Positions 5,686 through 11,078 of a stretch of DNA of 11,078 nucleotides are shown piece by piece. Each line of letters opens with the position of its first letter. Within the stretch, counting starts at the first letter, position 1. The DNA is from Thermoprotei archaeon. Its GTDB lineage: Archaea; Thermoproteota; Methanomethylicia; Nezhaarchaeales; WYZ-LMO8. The notes under the pieces were generated by a model. That model made no database searches. It saw only the letters and a program-made list of their open reading frames with translations, and had not been told where the DNA came from. The DNA is taken from assembly GCA_003650865.1 (NCBI GenBank), contig QMSN01000018.1, forward strand, positions 1 through 11,078, given 5' to 3'. The translations under genes were made by a program, and so were the position numbers.

Positions 5686-6865
5686 GCGAGACTCCATGGG
5701 TAACAGCTCCTTAGAGTTGGCGTTGCTGTACATCGCCGTGCTCATAGTCGTTTCAAGAGTTCTTGGAGAAGCCTTTCTACGCATTAAGCAGCCAGCGATC
5801 ATTGGAGAGCTACTCGCTGGCATGATCCTCGGCCCCATGATGTTTGGCTTCATTGAGGTGCTGCCCGAGATAGAGCTTTTCATACTGTTAGGGGTCTACT
5901 TCCTGATATTCTTAGCTGGCTACGAAGAGATAAACGTCGAGGAGCTAGTCAAGGCTATGAGGATTAGGGTCATAGCCTCCTCCATGATCTCCTTCTTCAC
6001 ACCCTTTACCCTATGCCTCTTAGTGTTCTCTCAAGTCATGGGGATGGCTTGGGCTCCAAGCCTATTGTTGTCGAGCGTAATGGCGTTAACGAGCTTGGGG
6101 GTTGTCGTTAGGATCGTGTCAGACCTCCGCATAGCAGGAGTTAAGCTGGGCTTAAACCTCATCAACATGAGCATACTAAGCGAGTTCATGGGTCTGCTCA
6201 TAGCTAGCGCATCGACGCAAATGCTCGTTCAAGGCGAGCAAGGAGACTACGCGTTCATGGCAGTTAAGGTGCTTTCCTTCTTCTTAACTTCAGGGCTGGC
6301 AGGGTACTTCTTAGTGCCTAGATTGATCAGGAGGGTTGAGAGGATCTTTAAGGTGAAAGCTGCTTCTTTCGCCACGTTGATAGCCATAGTACTTCTATTT
6401 TCATATCTCTCATCTCTCGCAGGTCTCCACGGAGTCTTCGGAGCACTCATAATGGGCTTTGCTCTGTCAAGGACGAAGTGGGATCCAGTGATTAGGGGGA
6501 CCGTGGATCAGCTTAAGGGCTTTGCTTACGGCATATTCATACCCCTATTCTTCGCTGGAGCAGGCCTCTACGTCACGAGGGACTTCATGAAGCTCGACGT
6601 TCTAGCGGCTGTCGCCGTGGCTTTAGCTGTTGTGGTTGGCAAGCTTGTAGGTGGCTTTGTGAGCTCTAAGCTGATGAGGGTTGAGCACAGGTCTCTAATA
6701 GCTTTAGGCCAGCTGGCTAAAGGCGGTGTTGAAATAGCTATACTATCCTTCGCCCTCTCCATAGAAGCCGTATCGATTGAGCTCTACTCCTACATAGTGC
6801 TCCTCATATTCTTCTTGACCATAGCGGCCTCCACCAGCCTCAACTTGTATAGGAGGATCGCTTGA
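5678..6865 (+). CDS. CPA2-type (Kef/NapA-like) cation/proton antiporter
   Basis: A 395-residue polytopic membrane protein with about 12-13 hydrophobic segments filling nearly the whole length and no cytoplasmic TrkA domain. Family-typical stretches are QPAIIGELLAGMILGP (38-53), FILLGVYFLIFLAGYE (68-83), LTSLGVVVRIVSDL (137-150), GLHGVFGALIMGFALSR (249-265), FIPLFFAGAGLYV (287-299) and GQLAKGGVEIAI (344-355). It would exchange Na+ or K+ for protons across the cell membrane. At the ion-binding site, where NapA has Asp156-Asp157, it reads Ser168-Glu169 (ILSEFMGLL), so one carboxylate is kept as Glu and the other lost. GTG 5678 is the only start before ATG 5696, and neither has a well-spaced ribosome binding site. 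Both preserve the first membrane helix. Convergent with the radical SAM gene, 7 bp apart. Confidence 0.83.
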   Translation: MRRRDSMGNSSLELALLYIAVLIVVSRVLGEAFLRIKQPAIIGELLAGMILGPMMFGFIEVLPEIELFILLGVYFLIFLAGYEEINVEELVKAMRIRVIASSMISFFTPFTLCLLVFSQVMGMAWAPSLLLSSVMALTSLGVVVRIVSDLRIAGVKLGLNLINMSILSEFMGLLIASASTQMLVQGEQGDYAFMAVKVLSFFLTSGLAGYFLVPRLIRRVERIFKVKAASFATLIAIVLLFSYLSSLAGLHGVFGALIMGFALSRTKWDPVIRGTVDQLKGFAYGIFIPLFFAGAGLYVTRDFMKLDVLAAVAVALAVVVGKLVGGFVSSKLMRVEHRSLIALGQLAKGGVEIAILSFALSIEAVSIELYSYIVLLIFFLTIAASTSLNLYRRIA

Positions 6866-6872
6866 AGGCTTC

Positions 6873-7949
6873 TCAAGGTATAACCTCTACGCTGTTAAGG
6901 TAGGGTGGGTACCTTATGTCTTTCATGCTTACTATGCCGAGCCTCAACGACTCCTCAACTAGGGGCTTAACCTCCCTTAGGGCGTCTATAAGCCTCCTCG
7001 TGGCTTCACACATCATGTTAAAGCCTTCAGAGCCCCACAGCCTTTCGTAGTGCGTGTAGAGGCAACGCCCACCACACACGTTGTAATAACTACACATCGT
7101 GCAGGGCTCGCCTATAACCCTCTTGCCCAGCACATCTCTCCAAGACGAGTCCCTTACGTTGCCCAGCTTAGCCCAAGAAGCGTCTACAGCTATTGGGCAG
7201 CTCAGGATGTCACCGTTGGTGTTAATGGCTACAGCACCCCAGCCAGCTCCACATGGTGGAGCACCTAAGCTACGGCCTTCGAGTAGACTGGTCATTATCG
7301 CCTTGAAGGGGGCTATCCCCACTACATCCCCCGAGCATAGCTCCTCAACCCACTCGTGGACCAAGGATAGTAGGCCAGGTATGTAGTTCTTGAATAGCCA
7401 CTCCTCAAAGCCCCTCCACTTAGGACTCCATATGGCGTCTACCTGCCAGTGCACGTGGTCGAAGAGGCCTAGTGACAATAGGTGTTTGACATCTCTCCTC
7501 ACGTCGCTGTTCCTTGAGATAGTCATCCTAGCTATGAGATCCCCGTCAAAGCCCATTGACCTCAGTCCTTCAGCTGCTCTTATCACAGCTCTGTAGACTC
7601 CACGCCCCCTATAGCCATCTGTTACGTTCTCAGGTCCATCTATGGATAGAAGCACTGTGTCCATACGCCTCCAGTAGTCCTCCTCTAACCTGTCTAGGAG
7701 TAAGCCGTTTGTCTGGATGACGTAGCGAGGGGAGCTGAAGTAGTCCATGACCGCTCTTATCCAAGAGGGGTTTAGGAGGGGTTCACCACCATAAAACGCT
7801 ATGACCAGCTCGTCAACCCCCTCCAAGAAGGACTCGAGTTCATCGATCGTGTAGGATATCCTTCTTGGAACTAAGTGTTCCGGGAAGCTCCCACCACAGT
7901 ACTTACACTTCAAGTTGCACAGTCCCGTTGTGAGTATGTAGCACAGCAT
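6873..7949 (-). CDS. Radical SAM/SPASM protein, resembling the AF1577-type putative peptide-modifying family
   Basis: A 358-residue cytoplasmic enzyme. The radical SAM cluster motif is unusually near the N-terminus: Cys11, Cys15 and Cys18 in CNLKCKYCGG, followed by the SAM-binding GGEP (54-57), QTNG (79-82) and LSIDGP (101-106). A full SPASM domain follows with seven cysteines: Cys233 and Cys251 (around GAVAINTNGDILSC), then Cys283, Cys286, Cys292 and Cys296 (CTMCSYYNVCGGRC), and Cys314. SPASM domains carry auxiliary [4Fe-4S] clusters and occur mainly in peptide- and protein-modifying radical SAM enzymes. The start and motif layout recall the archaeal AF1577-type family, whose substrate is unknown to me. 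The ATG start lies 26 bp after a TATA box on this strand, suggesting a leaderless mRNA. No precursor peptide gene is evident beside it. Confidence 0.85.
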   Translation of the reverse strand: MLCYILTTGLCNLKCKYCGGSFPEHLVPRRISYTIDELESFLEGVDELVIAFYGGEPLLNPSWIRAVMDYFSSPRYVIQTNGLLLDRLEEDYWRRMDTVLLSIDGPENVTDGYRGRGVYRAVIRAAEGLRSMGFDGDLIARMTISRNSDVRRDVKHLLSLGLFDHVHWQVDAIWSPKWRGFEEWLFKNYIPGLLSLVHEWVEELCSGDVVGIAPFKAIMTSLLEGRSLGAPPCGAGWGAVAINTNGDILSCPIAVDASWAKLGNVRDSSWRDVLGKRVIGEPCTMCSYYNVCGGRCLYTHYERLWGSEGFNMMCEATRRLIDALREVKPLVEESLRLGIVSMKDIRYPPYLNSVEVIP

Positions 7950-7975
7950 TGGTAGAGAAGTCTGCTGTGAAGCTG

Positions 7976-7985
7976 TATAAGGTTA
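7976..7985 (-). promoter_or_regulatory. TATA box and BRE-like site of the radical SAM gene
   Basis: Read on the minus strand this is TAACC followed by TTATA. The TTATA lies 26 bp before the ATG at 7949, which places the transcript start at the start codon (leaderless). Confidence 0.45.
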
Positions 7986-8090
7986 CGCGGCTTTCAACGC
8001 CGTAGAGTTATATGATTAATGGATTCAGCATCGGGGTTGAAGCTCATCGGATAGGCCTCGCCAACCTACCCTCTCATCACCGCTCAACCT

Positions 8091-8096
8091 TTTATC
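8091..8096 (+). promoter_or_regulatory. Possible TATA box of the THUMP-like gene
   Basis: TTTATC follows CAACCT (BRE-like position) and lies 24 bp before GTG 8121, compatible with leaderless transcription. It is weaker than the other TATA boxes in the window. Confidence 0.35.
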
Positions 8097-8120
8097 GAGG
8101 AGCTCTAAAAAGTTTGTTCG

Positions 8121-8600
8121 GTGCTGCTGATGTGGAGGCTCATGGCTACAACCGACGTTGGGAAGGAGGCGTGGTCTAAATGGGAGATTTTAGACACCCT
8201 CTACCCCTACGACCAACAGGTCTACGTGAGAGCCTTTACAGGATTTGGCGTGTTGCTCGTGTGGTCTAAGCTTGAGGCGAGGACAATAGTTGACTTATTG
8301 CGCAACAGAGTGACTAGGATCTACAGGATTGTGCCGTTTGAGCTTGCAGTTCCGCCTAAGAGCCGTGACGTGGTCTCCGCTGCGAGGGCACTTGTAGGTG
8401 AAGAGAAGAGCTTTCACTTAACGTGTGAGGTGCGTGGAGACTACCTCGATGTGAGGAGAGAAGAGCTCATAGAGCTCTTAAGGAGAGAGCTTAAATGCTT
8501 TGGTGGTGAGAAGAGGCTCATAGTTGAAGTTGTGTGGGACGTTGTAGGCCTCCTCTTTAACGAGAAGCCTGTGAAGCTTCGTTCTCCAATAAGTCGATAG
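8121..8600 (+). CDS. THUMP-domain protein, Tan1-like
   Basis: A 159-residue protein that looks like the archaeal Tan1-type THUMP family, which in known members binds the tRNA acceptor arm and helps tRNA modification (Tan1 is the partner of tRNA ac4C formation). It starts ATTDVGKEAWSKWEILDTL (residues 9-27), has VTRIYRIVPFELAV (64-77), then the THUMP-like core SFHLTCEVRGD (97-107), a basic helix RREELIELLRREL (112-124) and the closing strand RLIVEVVWDVVGLLF (132-146). The F-x-x-x-C-x-x-RGD strand and the final LIVEVV strand are the best evidence. No catalytic domain is present, so it is an RNA-binding accessory rather than an enzyme. GTG 8121 or ATG 8130 could be the start. It stands alone between the radical SAM gene and the Orc1/Cdc6 operon. 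Confidence 0.6.
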   Translation: MLLMWRLMATTDVGKEAWSKWEILDTLYPYDQQVYVRAFTGFGVLLVWSKLEARTIVDLLRNRVTRIYRIVPFELAVPPKSRDVVSAARALVGEEKSFHLTCEVRGDYLDVRREELIELLRRELKCFGGEKRLIVEVVWDVVGLLFNEKPVKLRSPISR

Positions 8601-8655
8601 TGAAGTTTAAGTTTTCTCAGCATTATGAGCTTATATCGAGATTGAAGTTTAAGTT
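8594..8655 (+). repeat. 20-bp direct repeat pair around the Orc1/Cdc6 operon promoter
   Basis: TCGATAG plus TGAAGTTTAAGTT (8594-8613) and TCGAGAT plus TGAAGTTTAAGTT (8636-8655) match at 18 of 20 positions, with the last 13 bases identical. They are offset by exactly 42 bp, close to four helical turns. The right copy starts at the edge of the TATA box and fills the space up to the predicted transcript start. The left copy begins in the last codons of the THUMP-like gene. Confidence 0.75.
8631..8637 (+). promoter_or_regulatory. TATA box of the Orc1/Cdc6-wHTH-moaC-moaB operon
   Basis: TTATATC sits 39 bp before TTG 8670, predicting transcription from about 8658-8662. It overlaps the left edge of the second direct-repeat copy, so a protein bound there would compete with TBP/TFB or polymerase. 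Confidence 0.5.
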
Positions 8656-8669
8656 AATGGAGATGTGGG

Positions 8670-9905
8670 TTGCTGGGGCTCTCATCCATGGACTTTAATG
8701 AGGGCGTACCTCCGGAGAGAACGGTGTTTAAAGATGAAGGTTCATTATCCTTTGAGTACGTCCCACCGAGCTTGCCTCACCGCGAGAGACACGTGAAAAC
8801 GATGATGAACTACTTCAGGTACCTCATGGAGGATGGCGGTGGCGGCTTTTGCCAGAAGATCCTCTTGATAGGTCGTGTGGGCACAGGTAAGACTGCTTCT
8901 TCAAGGCTTCTCGGCAGGGTCATGAGGAGGGAGCTTGAAGGTAAAAGTAGGCATTTCAAGTTCATATACGTCAACTGCTACAGGGAGAGAACCCTCTTCC
9001 TAGTCAGCCAGAGGCTTATGGAGGAGGTTGCCCCCTCATACCCAACGAGGGGGCTATCTCCTCAGGAGATACTGAGGATCGTGGTGTCGATACTTGAGGA
9101 CAAGGAGGCCTCATCGATCATAGCGCTAGACGAAGTACACTACTTCGTCAAGTCAGCTGGTCAAGACGCCCTCTACAACCTAGTTAGGATGCTTGAAGGT
9201 TACGAGGGAAGTAAGGTGAAGCTCGGGTTAATAATGATATCTAGGAGCAAGGAGTTCATGTACGAGCTCGACGACGTGTTAAGGAGTAGCTTGACGAGGA
9301 ACATAATAGAGTTTGAGCCCTACACATCCTCTCAGCTGATGAGCATACTTCAAGATAGAGTTAAGTTGGCGTTTAAGGACTCCACCGTACCGCAAGATAC
9401 TCTGGAGGTCATAGCTGACAGCGTAGGTGTAGATAGAGGAGGTAGTGGAGACGCTAGGCTTGCCATAGAGCTGCTATGGAGAGCTGGGAAAATAGCTGAC
9501 TTGAGGGGGAGGGGGGAGGTCACACCCGACGACGTGAGAGAGGCTAGTGGCTTCATACATCCCGGCATAAGGGTTGAGGACTTGAGAAGCCTACTTCCCC
9601 ACGAGAAGCTGGTCTTACTCTCCGTGGCCAAGGAGCTGAAGAGGGGGAAGGCCTACTTAAGAATGGGAGTTTTAGAGGAGAGGTATAGAGGAGAATGCGA
9701 GTTATGGGGGGTTAAGGCGAAGAAGCACACTCAGCTGTGGAAGATAGTTAAGAACTTAGAGAGGATGGGCTTCTTAACCACTAAGGCGGTTAACGTTAAG
9801 AAGGGTAGGACGACGCTGATAGGTTTACCCTCAGCTCCAGCATTTTTATTAGAGAAGGAGGTCTCAAAGCTCTTAGCCGAAGACCTCGGAGGAAGAGCCA
9901 TGTGA
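8670..9905 (+). CDS. Orc1/Cdc6-family AAA+ ATPase (replication initiator-like)
   Basis: A 411-residue protein with the standard Orc1/Cdc6 layout. The N-terminal signature is VFKDEGSLSFEYVPPSLPHRE (split here as residues 19-29 and 30-39). The AAA+ module has Walker A GRVGTGKT (68-75), Walker B IIALDEVH (150-157), the initiator-specific helix region ELDDVLRSSL (199-208) and sensor 2 GDAR with Arg263. A C-terminal winged-helix domain starts at LLPHEKLVLLSVAKEL (308-323) and ends near residue 390. The family binds origin repeats and loads MCM; paralogues can act as regulators. The sensor 1 position reads ISR (190-192) where ISN is usual. TTG 8670 has GGAG at 8659-8662, spaced 7 bp; ATG 8688 is the alternative and loses nothing conserved. 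It leads a packed operon, overlapping the next gene by 4 bp (GTGA). Confidence 0.87.
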   Translation: MLGLSSMDFNEGVPPERTVFKDEGSLSFEYVPPSLPHRERHVKTMMNYFRYLMEDGGGGFCQKILLIGRVGTGKTASSRLLGRVMRRELEGKSRHFKFIYVNCYRERTLFLVSQRLMEEVAPSYPTRGLSPQEILRIVVSILEDKEASSIIALDEVHYFVKSAGQDALYNLVRMLEGYEGSKVKLGLIMISRSKEFMYELDDVLRSSLTRNIIEFEPYTSSQLMSILQDRVKLAFKDSTVPQDTLEVIADSVGVDRGGSGDARLAIELLWRAGKIADLRGRGEVTPDDVREASGFIHPGIRVEDLRSLLPHEKLVLLSVAKELKRGKAYLRMGVLEERYRGECELWGVKAKKHTQLWKIVKNLERMGFLTTKAVNVKKGRTTLIGLPSAPAFLLEKEVSKLLAEDLGGRAM

Positions 9906-10183
9906 ACGTAGAGGAGCTACTAGGCTCTAAGGCTAAAGTCAGAATTCTAAGGGTACTACTTGAGAAGGAGGAGCTCAATATAACCGCCATAGCGAGAGAA
10001 GCCGACATAAACCACAAGACCGCTTTAAGACACCTCGAGGACTTGAAGAGGGTCAACATAGTGTCTGAGAGGGTTTTCGGGAGAGTGAGAGTTTTTAGGT
10101 TAAACTTAAACGACCCCAGAGTTGAAGCTTTAAAGGCTCTGTTCAAGTCGCTTGGTGAAAGCCGTGAGCGTGAGAATGGTTGA
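9902..10183 (+). CDS. Small winged-helix DNA-binding protein
   Basis: A 93-residue protein with a single winged helix-turn-helix domain. It shows a helix SKAKVRILRVLLE (9-21), the HTH NITAIAREADINHKTALRHLEDLK (26-49, with recognition helix about 36-49), a wing SERVFGRVRVFRLN (55-68), and a charged C-terminal helix. It resembles ArsR/MarR-like archaeal regulators; no metal-binding cysteines are present, so metal sensing is unlikely. GTG 9902 overlaps the stop of the Orc1/Cdc6 gene as GTGA, with GGAGGA at 9888-9893 giving good spacing. Translational coupling with the initiator-like ATPase suggests joint function or regulation of this operon, perhaps through the direct repeats at the promoter, which is inference. 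Confidence 0.75.
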   Translation: MNVEELLGSKAKVRILRVLLEKEELNITAIAREADINHKTALRHLEDLKRVNIVSERVFGRVRVFRLNLNDPRVEALKALFKSLGESRERENG

Positions 10184-10622
10184 CATAACTAGCAAGGCCG
10201 ATGTGTATCGAGAGGCTGAGGCTGAGGGCTTTATAAAGCTGAGAAGGGAGACCTTAGAGAAGGTGCTTAAAGGCGAGGTTGAGAAGGGAGACGTCTTCTC
10301 AGTCACGCAGGTCGCAGCCATGCTGGCCGCCAAGAAGACCCCCGAGGTCCTGCCGCTTTGCCATCCACTCCCAATAACAAACGTAGACGTCAAGATGAGC
10401 ATTGAAAACGACGGGATCAAGGTGTCGGTCAAGGTGAAAAGTGTGGGGAAGACAGGCGTGGAGATGGAGGCCTTAACGGCGACGGCAGTAGCTCTCTTAA
10501 ACGTGTGGGATATGGTCAAGAAGTATGAGAAAGACGAGGAGGGGCAGTATCCATACACCGAGATAGTGATGATAAGGGTCAAGTCTAAGGTCAAGAGGGA
10601 GGTCTATGAGCAAAACGGTTGA
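10164..10622 (+). CDS. moaC: Cyclic pyranopterin monophosphate synthase MoaC
   Basis: A 152-residue protein of normal MoaC length. MoaC converts the cyclic GTP product of MoaA into cyclic pyranopterin monophosphate in molybdenum/tungsten cofactor synthesis. Visible family motifs are RMVDITSK (4-11), EGFIKL (21-26), KGDVFSVTQVAAMLAAKKT (41-59), the LCHPLPIT stretch (65-72) with His67, GVEMEALTA (98-106) with Glu100 and Glu102, and NVWDMVKKYEK (113-123) with Asp116. The active-site histidine, glutamates, aspartate and lysines are in place. Start choice is uncertain: GTG 10164 has GGTGA just upstream and gives MSVRMVD, but TTG 10152, GTG 10155 and ATG 10176 are also in frame. It overlaps the winged-helix gene by about 20 bp and moaB by 17 bp, so the set is translationally coupled. 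Confidence 0.94.
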   Translation: MSVRMVDITSKADVYREAEAEGFIKLRRETLEKVLKGEVEKGDVFSVTQVAAMLAAKKTPEVLPLCHPLPITNVDVKMSIENDGIKVSVKVKSVGKTGVEMEALTATAVALLNVWDMVKKYEKDEEGQYPYTEIVMIRVKSKVKREVYEQNG

Positions 10623-11078
10623 AGAGCATAGGGGCAAAGCCCCTAAGAGAGTGTCGTTCTACGTAGTAGTGACCAGCGATACCCTCTACGGCCTAGCGTC
10701 TAGAGGAGTTGAAGTGGAGGACGAGAATGGGCTGAGGATCATGAGGATGGTCACGGCCGAAGGACATGACTTCAAGGGTAGGTCCATAGTCCCGAATAAG
10801 CCTGAAGTCATAAGGAGTGAGATAGACAAGGTCATAGACAGCTTGAGACCCGACGTGATAATAACAACCGGGGGAACGGGGCTAAGCCCAAAGGATGTAA
10901 CAATTGAAGTCATTGAGCAAATGCTCGAGAAGAAGATACCAGGCTTTGGAGAGCTCCTCCGGATGCTAAGCTACAGCGAGATAGGCTCAGCGGCTATGCT
11001 GACAAGGGCTGTAGCTGGCGTCTACAGGAAGACCGTGATATTCTCCATCCCCGGGTCACCTCACGCCGTCGAGACAGC
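10606..11078 (+). CDS. moaB: MoaB/MogA-family molybdopterin adenylyltransferase, 3' end cut off
   Basis: The first 157 codons are visible and the frame is open at the window end, so perhaps a dozen or more residues are missing. The family adenylates molybdopterin before metal insertion, in step with MoeA. Motifs seen are a short basic N-terminal extension (1-16), the strand VSFYVVVTSD (16-25), the nucleotide/pterin-binding TTGGTGLSPKDVT (87-99) with the acidic residue Asp98, IPGFGELLRMLS (111-122), IGSAAMLTRAVAG (126-138) and the closing FSIPGSPHAVE (146-156). ATG 10606 lies inside the end of moaC with a GGGAGG at 10597-10602, slightly close. An internal GTG 10651 would remove the extension. 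With moaC directly upstream, this end of the operon clearly serves Mo/W cofactor synthesis. Confidence 0.92.
   Translation, partial: MSKTVEEHRGKAPKRVSFYVVVTSDTLYGLASRGVEVEDENGLRIMRMVTAEGHDFKGRSIVPNKPEVIRSEIDKVIDSLRPDVIITTGGTGLSPKDVTIEVIEQMLEKKIPGFGELLRMLSYSEIGSAAMLTRAVAGVYRKTVIFSIPGSPHAVET

Noticed and set aside
7050..7596. Several plus-strand frames inside the radical SAM gene
   Set aside because: They are short, low-complexity and opposite a gene with intact cluster and SPASM motifs.
7950..8120. Precursor peptide for the radical SAM enzyme in the gap upstream of it
   Set aside because: Only frames of 20 codons or fewer exist on either strand, with no ribosome binding site, cysteine-rich core or leader-like character.
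10130..10594. 154-residue open frame on the minus strand opposite moaC
   Set aside because: It is low-complexity Ser/Thr/Leu-rich and antiparallel to a gene with full MoaC motifs, so it is a shadow frame.

Overview
The window looks like a piece of archaeal chromosome, most likely from a thermophilic lineage near the TACK/Thermoproteota group. The reasons are a VapBC pair, an Orc1/Cdc6-type AAA+ protein, a THUMP protein resembling archaeal Tan1, TATA boxes about 25-30 bp before starts (leaderless or nearly leaderless genes), frequent GTG and TTG starts, heavy AGG/AGA arginine use, and a T-tract terminator. The species cannot be named from this sequence. No rRNA, tRNA, CRISPR array or insertion sequence was seen.

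Layout. 1-541: the end of a VapB antitoxin and the complete VapC toxin, closed by a hairpin plus T-tract. 648-1542: an orphan NifH/BchL/CfbC-type iron-sulfur ATPase with its own TATA box and no NifD/NifK-type partner in view. 1696-3984: a glycogen-debranching-type glycosidase. 3985-4291: a 307-base gap with a possible gene relic, a nested 37-base dyad and a strong TATA box. 4292-5392: a GT4 glycosyltransferase. Debranching enzyme and glycosyltransferase on the same strand suggest a small polysaccharide locus, though they appear to be separate transcription units. 5678-6865: a CPA2-type cation/proton antiporter, convergent with (7 bp gap) a minus-strand radical SAM/SPASM protein at 6873-7949. 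8121-8600: a THUMP/Tan1-like protein.

8594-11078 looks like one tightly packed operon: an Orc1/Cdc6-like ATPase, a small winged-helix protein, MoaC, and MoaB (cut by the window end). The genes overlap by 4, about 20 and 17 bp. A near-perfect 20-bp direct repeat (18/20), offset by 42 bp, frames and overlaps the promoter. It reads as an operator or initiator-binding arrangement and is the most unusual regulatory signal here.

The points most worth a second look are the orphan NifH homologue with altered switch II, the Orc1/Cdc6-wHTH-Moco operon with its repeat, the 37-base dyad before the glycosyltransferase, the antiporter whose Asp-Asp pair reads Ser-Glu, and the radical SAM/SPASM enzyme with no visible substrate.
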